Positions 22,983 through 32,179 of a stretch of DNA of 64,000 nt are shown piece after piece; position 1 is the first letter of the stretch; each line of letters starts with the position of its first letter. Source of the stretch: a bacterium. GTDB taxonomy: Bacteria; Cyanobacteriota; Vampirovibrionia; Obscuribacterales; Obscuribacteraceae. The notes beneath the pieces are model-generated. The model searched no databases. It had not been told where the DNA came from and worked only from the letters and a program-made list of their open reading frames with translations. The stretch lies in contig JAGOSY010000004.1 in NCBI GenBank assembly GCA_018062085.1, positions 276,568-340,567 of the forward strand, written 5' to 3'. A program made the translations under genes and the position numbers.

Positions 22983-24473
22983 ATGAATGGCTCAGCCATG
23001 AAAGCGGCGTTAACAAGCACAACACTAATATTGTGTGCCGCACTCAATTGCACCTTTAGTTGTACTCCCGGTCAGTGTCAAGATCCTTTCAATGACAATC
23101 AAACCTGGGCCAGTCAACCACCAGGGGCATTTTTGAACAATAAACCGGCAGCCAAAAAGCCCGTTGTCACTCAAGCCGCTAAGAAAACAGCAGCCAAGCC
23201 TGCCCCCTTAAAACCAAATATACAAAGCCAACCTACTCTTTCTCGTACTGGCGGCAATCAGTCGTCAGGGCAGTTCCAGCCCCAGAACCAACAACTAAAT
23301 CAACAGGCTAGTCAACAAAATCAGCAGATGGGTCAATCTGATTGGCAGCAGATGCCCGGTGCAGGTAGCTCCAACAATACCCAGTTGGGCTCCTCAGATT
23401 GGGTCGCGCCCACCAATGACGGATTCAATGACGAATCGACTCAATCTTCCAACCAAAGCAATCAAGACAATGGGCAAGGATGGGTCACAAATACATATCA
23501 AAACTCGAGTCAAAACTCGGGTCAGGGCGGCGGCAGGAGTAGCCAAATCGGTCAATCAGAGTGGAATAATCCGGGGCAATCATCACCTCAGAACTCAATG
23601 CAGAATAGTTTCCAGAGTCAGCCCCAAGCACAATCACAGAGTTCGAGCAGTGGTGGCGGAATCGGCCAATCCGAATGGGTCTCCCCCGGTGGTGGTTCTA
23701 GCGGCAACAATAATAGTGGTGGGCAGCAGCAATCGCGTCCAACTGGGGCCTTTTCCAATCAGTCTATGCAGCAAAATCAGTCCATGCAATCCAATCAGTC
23801 GCCAGGCTTCCCGCCAATTCAACAGACGAGCAGTGGCGTAGGACAATCACAATGGACAACGCCAGGTGCTAGCGACAACAGTGGCGGAAATAATTTCAAC
23901 AACAACAACAACAACCAGAGCAGTCCACCATTTCCCCAGAGTTCGTATCAACAATCACAAAGTACCGGAGGCAACTTCGGCACCGGCTCTTCTGGCAGTT
24001 CAGGTGGAGGGGCACCATCGTTTGGTGCAGTGCTTGAACAAGAGCAATTGCAGGGTGGAGCACAAATCAACGCTTCTTCCGGAATGGGTGGTGGCATGGT
24101 CAACACCAATGGTGGTGGCGGTAGCATGGGTACAGGAATGGGAACCGGAATGGGTGGTGGCATGCCAGCATTCAACCAGAGCGCTGCTGCTGGTGTGCTT
24201 CCTGGCATCATGAATTTCATGCAAAATGTCATGCCGCAAAAAGGCAATACATTTAACCCCAATTTAGGATCAAGCACCGGCGGCACCATGAATAGTGGCA
24301 CAGGTGCAGTATTTGTTCCACAGCAACAGGTTCAGAAACGGCCTAGTCAGCCCATGCAAACACCACGCATAGTGAAGCAGGTCGGCAAGCAAGTTAACCG
24401 CACAGTCAATCGTGCTGTTAATCGCAGCGTCAATCAAATGCTCTTCAGGGGTGTTAACGCCATTAGGTTCTAG
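22983..24473 (+). CDS. Q/N/S/G-rich secreted protein with repeated GQSxW motifs
   Basis: A 496-residue secreted protein (signal peptide about 1-33; Cys-rich end NCTFSCTPGQCQ). The body is Gln/Asn/Ser/Gly-rich and unstructured in appearance, punctuated by a recurring motif: MGQSDW, LGSSDW, IGQSEW (twice) and VGQSQW, spaced about 15-65 residues. The C-terminus is basic with repeated NRTVNRAVNRSVNQ. The motif spacing suggests short binding or assembly repeats. A good ribosome site (GGAG) precedes ATG 22983. Family unknown; co-directional with the previous Q-rich gene. Confidence 0.75.
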   Translation: MNGSAMKAALTSTTLILCAALNCTFSCTPGQCQDPFNDNQTWASQPPGAFLNNKPAAKKPVVTQAAKKTAAKPAPLKPNIQSQPTLSRTGGNQSSGQFQPQNQQLNQQASQQNQQMGQSDWQQMPGAGSSNNTQLGSSDWVAPTNDGFNDESTQSSNQSNQDNGQGWVTNTYQNSSQNSGQGGGRSSQIGQSEWNNPGQSSPQNSMQNSFQSQPQAQSQSSSSGGGIGQSEWVSPGGGSSGNNNSGGQQQSRPTGAFSNQSMQQNQSMQSNQSPGFPPIQQTSSGVGQSQWTTPGASDNSGGNNFNNNNNNQSSPPFPQSSYQQSQSTGGNFGTGSSGSSGGGAPSFGAVLEQEQLQGGAQINASSGMGGGMVNTNGGGGSMGTGMGTGMGGGMPAFNQSAAAGVLPGIMNFMQNVMPQKGNTFNPNLGSSTGGTMNSGTGAVFVPQQQVQKRPSQPMQTPRIVKQVGKQVNRTVNRAVNRSVNQMLFRGVNAIRF

Positions 24474-24517
24474 AGTAGTAAAAGCTGGTGCAATAACTAC
24501 CTGTCTAATTGGTCTAA

Positions 24518-25738
24518 TCAGTCTAAACGCTTCTGCTTGCGCTGGTGCTCTTCAGTAAACTCTGCCAAGTGCTTGGCGAGCATGTCTATAATATTTGTGG
24601 ATGAAGCCACATAAGTTGTGTAGCGCGCCCGCATTGAAGAAGGATAAAGCTTTAGAGCATCGACGAATTTGCCTTGAAGAAAGTAAGTCTCAGAGAGACG
24701 ATTGAGCACTTGATACTCTTTGAACGGCATCGAAGCTGCCTTCTCATGACTTTCAGCACGATTCTCAGCAGTAACTCCACAGGCGCTACTAGCACCACTG
24801 GCACTATTTGTGAAAGGTGTTTCTTCTACTATGCGACTAACAACAACTAAAGCTTGGTCAAGGCATCTAGAAGCCTTATCGCGCGAGCCGATGCGCTCAT
24901 AAACCGTGGCGAGCTGACAGAGTGGCTCAAGCAGCTGAGCCGAGTATCGACCTTGAGCTTTTTCCATAGCTTCAACTAAAACTTCACCTTGGTCTTTTGC
25001 TTCTTGCAATCGATCTAATTGAGCCAAAGACATCATCTTAACTACTGCAGCCTCTTGTAATCGCTCGCAAGAAGCTAGTGAGAGTGAATGTTTTTCCCCT
25101 ATCGCTAGCAGTTCATCAGATGCAGCAAGAGACTGCTGGAAGCGCCGCTCTTTAAACGAGCAGCTATTAATTACAATCAAACCAGCCAGTAGCAGTGAGG
25201 GATCATTTATTTGTTTCGACCGCTCACGCAGTAAATTGACAGCATCACGAGCCAGAGCCAGAGCCAAAAGATTGCTCCCTTGACTTTCGTGATAAATGGC
25301 CAAACACAGCGACGGATAGATCATCTCAAGACTATGCTTGCCATACTCATCTTGGGCTAATCCTAAGGCGATACGAAAAGCTTGACCTGCTAACTCGCCG
25401 TCACCAGCCGCTAGTCGAGCACGCCCTAACTCACACATAGCACGAAAGACGAGCATGGTCGGAATAGGTGCCTTAGCCTTTATCTCTTTACTCTTCAAAT
25501 CTAGCGAATCAACGGCCTGACGCAATGCTTGATTATCACTATGCAAAGCCGCCTGACAGGCCTTCACCGCTAGTAGTACCAGACTAGCTTCGCTGCCATC
25601 TAAGCCAGCTTGAGCTTCATTGAGCTGGGCTAGGGCACCATCAAAGTCGGCAACCTCACGCATGAGATAAGCTTTGCGCAAATGCTCATTCGCTTCAAGG
25701 GAATTACTTTTACTACTGCTGCTGTCGCTAGAAACCAT
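24518..25738 (-). CDS. TPR protein, cytoplasmic
   Basis: A 406-residue helical repeat protein without a signal peptide, beginning with a Ser-rich stretch. TPR-like helices run throughout: LRKAYLMREVADFDGALAQLNEAQ, GQAFRIALGLAQDEYGKHSLEM, LCQLATVYERIGSRDKASRCLDQA and LNRLSETYFLQGKFVDALKLY. The end is charged and likely coiled-coil (EFTEEHQRKQKRLD). It lies 38 bases downstream of hflX on the same strand, so it may be cotranscribed. Function unknown. Confidence 0.8.
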   Translation of the reverse strand: MVSSDSSSSKSNSLEANEHLRKAYLMREVADFDGALAQLNEAQAGLDGSEASLVLLAVKACQAALHSDNQALRQAVDSLDLKSKEIKAKAPIPTMLVFRAMCELGRARLAAGDGELAGQAFRIALGLAQDEYGKHSLEMIYPSLCLAIYHESQGSNLLALALARDAVNLLRERSKQINDPSLLLAGLIVINSCSFKERRFQQSLAASDELLAIGEKHSLSLASCERLQEAAVVKMMSLAQLDRLQEAKDQGEVLVEAMEKAQGRYSAQLLEPLCQLATVYERIGSRDKASRCLDQALVVVSRIVEETPFTNSASGASSACGVTAENRAESHEKAASMPFKEYQVLNRLSETYFLQGKFVDALKLYPSSMRARYTTYVASSTNIIDMLAKHLAEFTEEHQRKQKRLD

Positions 25739-25776
25739 AGTTAGTTACCATCTTTTCGCCTCACTGGAAGCTTCTT

Positions 25777-27543
25777 CTATGCGCTATATTTCTTCCGTTC
25801 GGGACACACTTCTGAAATCACTTCTTGAATTTTGCTGAGAATGCTACCCAGACCAAAACGTATTTTGGCTGATGCAATAACAGGATTTGGCACCTGAGCA
25901 ATTAGCCAAGCAAGATCCTCTTTACGCACTATATCCGCTTTATTCAAAACCGTGATCATTGGCTTGTCAACCGCACCAAGATCACTTAACACATCGTGCA
26001 CAGCACTAATATGTTCAAGTACATTCGGGTGTGATGCATCGACCACATGCACAAGAACATCGGCCACTGCTACTTCTTCTAGAGTTGCTCTGAAGGCAGT
26101 AACAAGTGATGTGGGCAGTTTCTTGATGAAACCTACCGTATCAGAGATAAGAATGGGGCTGTGGTCTGGCAAACTCGTTCGTCTGGTAGTGGGGTCGAGG
26201 GTGGCAAACAGCTTGTCTTGAGTGAAGACGTCAGACTTGGTTAAAGCATTGAGCAAAGTAGATTTGCCAGAGTTCGTATAGCCTGTTAAAGCCACAACAG
26301 GCAAATTCTCATTAATGCGCCTCTTGCGTTGCACATCGCGATAATTGCCAATGCGCTCGGCATCGGCCTCAAGCAAAGTAATTTTTTCACGGATACGTCG
26401 GCGGTCGATTTCTAACTTAGTTTCGCCAGGACCTCTCGTGCCAATTCCACCGCCCAGACGAGAAAGATTGTCGCCCTTACCAATCAGCCTGGGCAAGAGA
26501 TACTTCATCTGAGCTAGTTCAACTTGCAGCTTGCCCTCTTTGGTCTGAGCCCGCTGGGCAAAGATATCGAGGATCAACTCAGTGCGGTCTATAACTTTCA
26601 CTCCAACAACTTCTTCGATGTTACGCTTTTGACTTGGGGTCAATTCTTGGTCGACCACAAGCAAGGTCGAGCCCAACTCTTGCATGTGCAGGGCAACTTC
26701 TTGCATTTTGCCTGAGCCAAAGAAATATTTAGGATCTGGCTGTTGCCGCGTCTGCATCAGCCGGCCACATACAGTTGCCCCGGCAGTGCGAGCAAGCCTT
26801 GCCAATTCGTCGAGATCGTCTTCGACTTGCCAGGCATCGGTGCCGTCACTGACTAAACCAATTAAATAGGCGCGCTCTTCACCCTCAGCCACAGCCAAAC
26901 CAGGGGCTTGAGTACGAAACTCTTGCTCTAAGGCGCTAATCAACTCTTCGAAGTTATCATCTTGCGCCCGTCTAGCCGTCGAACCAGGCATGACTTTCCA
27001 CAATTTGCCCTCGGCATCGCGCCCGGGCAACAAGTGGGCAATATGTACGACATCGGCTATTTTGGACTGTTCACCTTTGCTGCGGCTGAAAGTACCGGCG
27101 GGGTTTACACCGACTTGTGCTAACAAATCTAGGCGATTGCGGGCGAGACACTGAAGATTTTCTTTTGATACAAATTCACTACCATCTGTAGGCTTTTGCT
27201 CTCCACTAGTTTTTTTGTCGTCAACACTCTGCTTACGGTCATCTAGCCGAGTATGAATAATGCGGTGGCCACAGAGCCTTCCGGGGCCAACGCGCACACC
27301 ACGAAGCTCAGGCATGTTGACTTCAAAGGGCTGACCAACTGTGACATTCACTACCTGACCACGACGATTGACCACAAGAGAAAGAGGATAGCCAGTTTCA
27401 TGCGAAAGCTCGGCTACTGCATCAGCAAGTTCTATCGTGAGAATCTTGTCTTTAGGAATACGCTGTTGCAACAAGCGATTGAGCTTCTTAATCTCAGACT
27501 GTTTCAGGCCTTTCGCCTTACCTAAGTCAAGTTTGCCGTGCAA
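25777..27543 (-). CDS. hflX: ribosome-associated GTPase HflX (long form)
   Basis: A 588-residue HflX, a GTPase that splits stalled or idle 70S ribosomes. The conserved core starts near residue 200 with the HflX N-domain (YLIGLVSDG, LARTAGATVCGRLMQTRQQPDPKYFFGSGKMQE). It includes the GTPase motifs GYTNSGKSTLLNAL (G1), DTVGFIKKLP (G3) and NKAD (G4), and the RDVQRKRRI helical part. The first about 195 residues are an extra N-terminal domain not found in E. coli HflX but seen in some long bacterial forms. The start is TTG with GAGG eight bases upstream. A TPR gene follows. Confidence 0.93.
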   Translation of the reverse strand: MHGKLDLGKAKGLKQSEIKKLNRLLQQRIPKDKILTIELADAVAELSHETGYPLSLVVNRRGQVVNVTVGQPFEVNMPELRGVRVGPGRLCGHRIIHTRLDDRKQSVDDKKTSGEQKPTDGSEFVSKENLQCLARNRLDLLAQVGVNPAGTFSRSKGEQSKIADVVHIAHLLPGRDAEGKLWKVMPGSTARRAQDDNFEELISALEQEFRTQAPGLAVAEGEERAYLIGLVSDGTDAWQVEDDLDELARLARTAGATVCGRLMQTRQQPDPKYFFGSGKMQEVALHMQELGSTLLVVDQELTPSQKRNIEEVVGVKVIDRTELILDIFAQRAQTKEGKLQVELAQMKYLLPRLIGKGDNLSRLGGGIGTRGPGETKLEIDRRRIREKITLLEADAERIGNYRDVQRKRRINENLPVVALTGYTNSGKSTLLNALTKSDVFTQDKLFATLDPTTRRTSLPDHSPILISDTVGFIKKLPTSLVTAFRATLEEVAVADVLVHVVDASHPNVLEHISAVHDVLSDLGAVDKPMITVLNKADIVRKEDLAWLIAQVPNPVIASAKIRFGLGSILSKIQEVISEVCPERKKYSA

Positions 27544-27770
27544 TCAGTGAACCTCAGACAGGGGATAAAATTGGATTCCAATTGGAAAAATAAACATGAC
27601 CTAAAAACACAAGCGCCACTCGGATCATACCCGTTTATCAGCCTATTTTCACCCACATTTAATGTATATCAAATGTATACCAAGGGCCTAGTGATAAGGG
27701 TCTTAAGATATGCGCTGTATTCTGGCCACTTAGTCTTAGCCTTTAACTTCTGGCGCCTTACTTTTGGCCG

Positions 27771-29411
27771 TTACTTTTGATCGGCCCCTACTTCATCAGC
27801 ATGCACGGGTCTAAACTCAAGAGTGGCTAGTTCGCGATTGCCGCCTCGCCTTTCTTTGAAAACAGTTCCCAGTGTGCCCCAGTCCATTACTAGTGTTCCA
27901 CCTTGAGCCCGGTGCTGTTTGTCCCAACCCATCATGGTGTCGAGACAAGCATGATCTATGTATTCGACATCTTCTAGATGAACGTGAAGTTCGGTAGTTG
28001 GTTTGACCGACTCAATAGCTTCAGCGATACGAGGCAAACTCAAAAATGTAGCCGCCCCCTTGAGCGAGACATCGGTGCGGTTACGCTCAGGATGTTCGGT
28101 GATTTTGATATCAAGGCGAGAGAAAATATAAAGCAACTTGGCAATAGAGAAGATTACTCCAGCAATAACCCCAGTAAGCAAATCGACGAATACAATCAAA
28201 ACAATGGTGATCACATAAATTGCCGCTTCTGAGCGACCATACTGCTTGATCTCTTTGAAGACTTTCCAGTTAATCATTTTGTAGCCAGTAAAGACAAGCA
28301 AAGCGGCCAATGCTGAAGTTGGTATCAACTCAAGTATGTTAGGAAAGAGTGCTACAAATATAAGAATCCACAAGCCGTGCATGAAAGCTGATGCTCTTGT
28401 GCGCGCGCCAGCGTTCAGGTTAACGCCACTGCGCACCATAACTCCAGTAAGCGGCAAGCCGCCTATCAGACCGCACAAAGTGTTGCCAATGCCTTGTCCG
28501 ACCAATTCACGATCATAATTTGTACGCTGACCGCTATGCATTTTATCCAAAGCGCTGCATGTCAAAAGGGTCTCTGCCGCAGCAATAAATGCAATAGCCA
28601 GGGCATCAAAGAAAATTTCCCAATTGAAGATTGAGAGCAAATGCGGAGGGCTAGGCAAAGAAACAGCTGCAAATAGGTTACTTGGAATAGTGACGTAGCG
28701 TACCGTCAGATGTAAGAAAGCAGCGACAGAAGTTGCCACTACTACTGCCACCAAAGAGCCTGGCAAAACTTTCATACGACCAATGGCAAAGCGCTGCCAC
28801 AGGGCCAATATTACAATAGTCAAAACACCAATAGCTGCAGCTATGTGATGAGTAGAATCGCCATCATGAGCCATCCAGTTCAGCCCTTTGTAAGCTGACA
28901 TAGGCATAGAAAGGAGGTTGTTGATACCACTGCCCTTGGGCGTATCATCTACCATGACGTGAAACTGAGCAGCCAAGATAAGCAGACCTATGCCCGATAG
29001 CATTCCGTGAATAACCGCTGGTGGAACAGCTCTGAACCACGGAGCAAAACGACACAAACCAGCCACAATTTGAATTAGTCCGGCGAGAAAAATGATAACT
29101 CCCAGCTTTTCGATGCCATGCTCGCGGATCAACTCAAGCACAAGTACAGCCAAACCAGCAGCAGGGCCACTAACTTGAAGCTGGCTACCCCCTAGGATTG
29201 AAACCACAAGACCGCCGACAACACCAGTGAGTATGCCTTTTGCCGGATCAACCCCTGAGGCTATGGCGATACCCATACAAAGCGGCAAAGCAACAATGAA
29301 AACTACAACAGAGGCAAGAAAATCATTGCCAAAATGGGCAAAAAGAGGTTTTTTCGTGGCTAAATTTTCAGGCTCAACGATATTCTCGTTTTCGTTCTCA
29401 ATTTTTTCCAT
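27771..29411 (-). CDS. SulP-family anion transporter with STAS domain
   Basis: About 546 residues (ATG 29411; GTG 29417 also possible). The N-terminal part holds about 10-12 membrane helices with SulP signatures: ASGVDPAKGILTGVVGGL, LGGSQLQVSGPAAGL, ELVGQGIGNTLCGLIGGLPLTGVMVRSG. A cytoplasmic STAS domain follows at about residues 440-530 (HLEDVEYIDHACLDTMMGW). Members carry sulfate, bicarbonate or other anions; in cyanobacteria BicA is a SulP bicarbonate carrier. The substrate cannot be read here, though this genome also encodes a carbonic anhydrase at 54151. A carbonic-anhydrase-like C-terminal domain is absent. Confidence 0.9.
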   Translation of the reverse strand: MEKIENENENIVEPENLATKKPLFAHFGNDFLASVVVFIVALPLCMGIAIASGVDPAKGILTGVVGGLVVSILGGSQLQVSGPAAGLAVLVLELIREHGIEKLGVIIFLAGLIQIVAGLCRFAPWFRAVPPAVIHGMLSGIGLLILAAQFHVMVDDTPKGSGINNLLSMPMSAYKGLNWMAHDGDSTHHIAAAIGVLTIVILALWQRFAIGRMKVLPGSLVAVVVATSVAAFLHLTVRYVTIPSNLFAAVSLPSPPHLLSIFNWEIFFDALAIAFIAAAETLLTCSALDKMHSGQRTNYDRELVGQGIGNTLCGLIGGLPLTGVMVRSGVNLNAGARTRASAFMHGLWILIFVALFPNILELIPTSALAALLVFTGYKMINWKVFKEIKQYGRSEAAIYVITIVLIVFVDLLTGVIAGVIFSIAKLLYIFSRLDIKITEHPERNRTDVSLKGAATFLSLPRIAEAIESVKPTTELHVHLEDVEYIDHACLDTMMGWDKQHRAQGGTLVMDWGTLGTVFKERRGGNRELATLEFRPVHADEVGADQK

Positions 29412-29526
29412 AAACACTTGCTGTGTGACGCTTCGGCGCGCAGTAGTAAATTTAGCAGTACTAAGATAAATCTTATATCAATTGTTTGCTCTGGAGCCTT
29501 CATCAAACTTGCACTGACGTTTTTAT

Positions 29527-30972
29527 TTAGCAACCGGCCATGATCTTATGGCGCAAAAGCGGCCGTGCTCCTGACTCGCCACAGGTTTTAAGGTAGGGAA
29601 TAACCTTGCCCGGATTGAGAATTCCCTCTGGGTCAAAGGCCTCTTTTAATCTGCCCATCATGGCCAAATCAAGGGCATTGAACACAAGAGGCATCTCCAT
29701 CATCTTTTCAATGCCAATGCCGTGTTCACCTGACAATGTCCCACCCATTTCAACGCAGAGTTCTAGAATTTCCTTGCCAGCCAACATTACCCGCCTCACT
29801 TCATCTTCGTTTTCGCGATGATAAAGCATGCAAGGGTGAAGGTTGCCATCACCAGCATGATAAACGTTGGCTATAGTCAATTCTAAGCGTTGGGCAATTT
29901 GCTCAATACCAGCAATAACTTCAGCCAACCGAGAACGCGGTATGACACCATCTAATACATAGCCATGGGGCGCGATACGGCCAAGAGCCCCAAAGGCAGT
30001 CTTTCGCGCTTTCCATATGATGGCACGCTCTTTGGCATCGAGGGCCCAACGCAATGAAATCACACCATTACTCTCTAGGCAGCTTTCTACCACTTTGCGC
30101 TGAGCTGATATGGCAGCACCTGGCCCGTCAAGTTCAACAATAAGAAGGGCGGCGGCTGCTCTATTTAAACCAATTGCCAAATAGTCTTCTACTGCATTGA
30201 TTGTAAGTTGATCGATCATCTCCATGGCCGCCGGTATCACCCCAGCTGCCACTATATCTGATACTGCCTGGCCAGCTCGTCCGACAGACTGAAAATAGGC
30301 AAGCAGTGTCTCTACTTTTTCTGGCCGCGGTACTAGCTTTACCAGAGCCTCACAAGCAATGCCAAGAGTTCCTTCAGAGCCAATGAAAAATCCAGAAAGA
30401 TCAATCTCATTGCTGGTTCGAGCAGCACCACCTAAGGTGACAATACTGCCGTCAGCAAGCACCACCTTTAAACCGGCAACGTGATGGGTGGTCATACCAT
30501 ATTTAAGTGTATGCGGCCCACCAGCATTCTCAGCTATATTTCCACCAATAGTAGAGGCTACTTGACTGCTTGGATCAGGGGCAAAGTACAAATTGTGTTT
30601 AGCCGCTGCCAGCGAAACAGAAACATTGGTGGCACCGGCTTCAACTAAAGCCAAGCGCTCAAGGGGATCAACATGCAAGACACGGTTCATACGAGTCAGA
30701 ACCAAACTAATGCCGCCACGCACACAAGTGCTTCCCCCCGACAAACCAGTGCCGGCTCCCCGAGGAGAAATAGGTATTTTAGCAGCCGCTGCCAGTTTCA
30801 CTACGGCCGCTACTTGCTCTGTGGTGGCAGGCAACACCACTATATCGGGCGCTGCTTTGTCTAACGTTTCAGCATCAGAATCGTATAGACCAATATCAAT
30901 CTTATCGGTAAGGACATAGTCAATGCCGACAATCGCAACTAATTTTTCAATTAAGGGCTTGAGAGCTTCCAT
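29527..30972 (-). CDS. glcD: FAD-linked oxidase, glycolate oxidase GlcD type
   Basis: A flavoprotein of about 481 residues with the PCMH-type FAD domain (ISPRGAGTGLSGGSTCVRGGI, DPSSQVASTIGGNIAENAGG) and the C-terminal oxidase domain (NVYHAGDGNLHP, GTLSGEHGIGIEKM). It oxidises 2-hydroxy acids such as glycolate or D-lactate. The GlcD/LldD-like subunit normally needs GlcE/GlcF partners, which are not in this window. Note that D-lactate dehydrogenase of the same family is an alternative. It is 17 bases or so upstream of the SulP gene's leader region and follows the TonB-like gene; shared transcription is possible. Confidence 0.85.
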   Translation of the reverse strand: MEALKPLIEKLVAIVGIDYVLTDKIDIGLYDSDAETLDKAAPDIVVLPATTEQVAAVVKLAAAAKIPISPRGAGTGLSGGSTCVRGGISLVLTRMNRVLHVDPLERLALVEAGATNVSVSLAAAKHNLYFAPDPSSQVASTIGGNIAENAGGPHTLKYGMTTHHVAGLKVVLADGSIVTLGGAARTSNEIDLSGFFIGSEGTLGIACEALVKLVPRPEKVETLLAYFQSVGRAGQAVSDIVAAGVIPAAMEMIDQLTINAVEDYLAIGLNRAAAALLIVELDGPGAAISAQRKVVESCLESNGVISLRWALDAKERAIIWKARKTAFGALGRIAPHGYVLDGVIPRSRLAEVIAGIEQIAQRLELTIANVYHAGDGNLHPCMLYHRENEDEVRRVMLAGKEILELCVEMGGTLSGEHGIGIEKMMEMPLVFNALDLAMMGRLKEAFDPEGILNPGKVIPYLKTCGESGARPLLRHKIMAGC

Positions 30973-30998
30973 AAAAAACAACTATAGCGACTTTAGCT

Positions 30999-32054
30999 CT
31001 ACCTGAACATCTGCTGCATCATCTGCATGGGCTGTTGCATTTGCTGCATCATCTGATTTGGCTGTCTCATCTGATTATTATTCTGCATTTGCTGCATATT
31101 ATTGTTCTGCATATTGTTATTCTGCATCATTTGATTAGGCTGCCGCATCTGCTGCATATTATTCTGCATTTGCTGCATATTATTGTTCTGACCCTGCTGA
31201 TTGCGCTGTTGCTGAATGCGCTCTTGGTCACCCGTGGTGTATTTAAAGCCTTGCTGACCGTAGTTCCAGGTAAATGTACCGGTCTTCTCTACAAATTGAC
31301 GGCGAGAGTTGGGTGGATATTCAAGCACGGGGTTGCCGTTCATTGAATTGATGACTCCGAGCAGCATTGTGTTGAAAATTGGGTTGCTGCTTTTCTGTAA
31401 GACCTGCACGTTGCCAACCCGACCATCGCGAGCCACCATATAACTAACCTGGCATGCCAGCGGGGGGCTGTGCTTAAATGCCATTTGGGCCAAACTGTTG
31501 AACCTCGTAAAAATCGACTCGGCTACCCGTTTGTGCCAAGCATCCCACAGTAGTTGCATCTCAGCTGAGCCACCATCAGGGTCATTGCTGCGATTGGCTT
31601 GAGTAGCCGACTGTAAATTTGGCTGTCTTGGCTGTTGCTGCGGCGGCGGAATGTCTTCCTGCACCGGCATCATTTTTTGACCATTAAAATCTCCGCCGGC
31701 ATCTTGAACATTGCCACTCATAGGTTTCTTCGGTGGAGCAGGCGCACGCAAGCCACCCATGTCCATAGCTCCTGGCGGAAGCTCTAACATTTGATCAACG
31801 GGGCCACCGCTGCTGCTGGCGCTCTCGCTAAAGGGGTCGCCCTCAATGTCTTTGCGATTCAAGCCGGGAGTACTATTTTTGTACTGGTCTTCTTGCAGCA
31901 CTCCTCCCTTAAGCACATCGGCCGCAGCGTAGGGCATAAAGGCAGTGCTCATAGCAATGCTTGTCAGTGCCAAGGCTGCTGTCAGTGAAAAAAATTTGGT
32001 AAGTTGTTGCACTTTGGTAACTTGTTTAACATTGGTAATTTGTTTAAAAATCAT
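30999..32054 (-). CDS. TonB-C-like domain secreted protein with M/Q/N-rich tail
   Basis: A 351-residue protein with a signal or anchor segment (about 25-48), a Pro/Gln-rich linker and a TonB C-terminal-type domain at about residues 165-265. The domain shows WDAWHKRVAESIFTRFN, PLACQVSYMVARDGRVGNVQVLQKSSNPIFNTMLLGVINSM and FVEKTGTFTWNY. TonB proteins normally end with this fold. Here it is followed by about 75 residues almost only Met, Gln, Asn and Pro (MQQMQNNNQ type), a simple-sequence tail. TonB links inner-membrane energy to outer-membrane receptors, but orphan TonB-C proteins often have other roles. Neighbours are a GlcD gene and, divergently, tatD. Confidence 0.75.
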   Translation of the reverse strand: MIFKQITNVKQVTKVQQLTKFFSLTAALALTSIAMSTAFMPYAAADVLKGGVLQEDQYKNSTPGLNRKDIEGDPFSESASSSGGPVDQMLELPPGAMDMGGLRAPAPPKKPMSGNVQDAGGDFNGQKMMPVQEDIPPPQQQPRQPNLQSATQANRSNDPDGGSAEMQLLWDAWHKRVAESIFTRFNSLAQMAFKHSPPLACQVSYMVARDGRVGNVQVLQKSSNPIFNTMLLGVINSMNGNPVLEYPPNSRRQFVEKTGTFTWNYGQQGFKYTTGDQERIQQQRNQQGQNNNMQQMQNNMQQMRQPNQMMQNNNMQNNNMQQMQNNNQMRQPNQMMQQMQQPMQMMQQMFR

Positions 32055-32179
32055 GGCTAACTCAAAAGGTTAATGCTTGTCAATAGCTCCCTAAGGCTAC
32101 TGTACTACTAATCTGCCAAAAGGCAATTCGCAATTACCACAATTATATTAGGCCCCCCAATTAATTGCACTCAGGAACG

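Noticed and set aside
31035..31346. Plus-strand ORF rich in Leu/His/Ile
   Set aside because: Shadow of the Met/Gln/Asn-rich tail of the TonB-like gene on the other strand; simple-sequence composition keeps it open.
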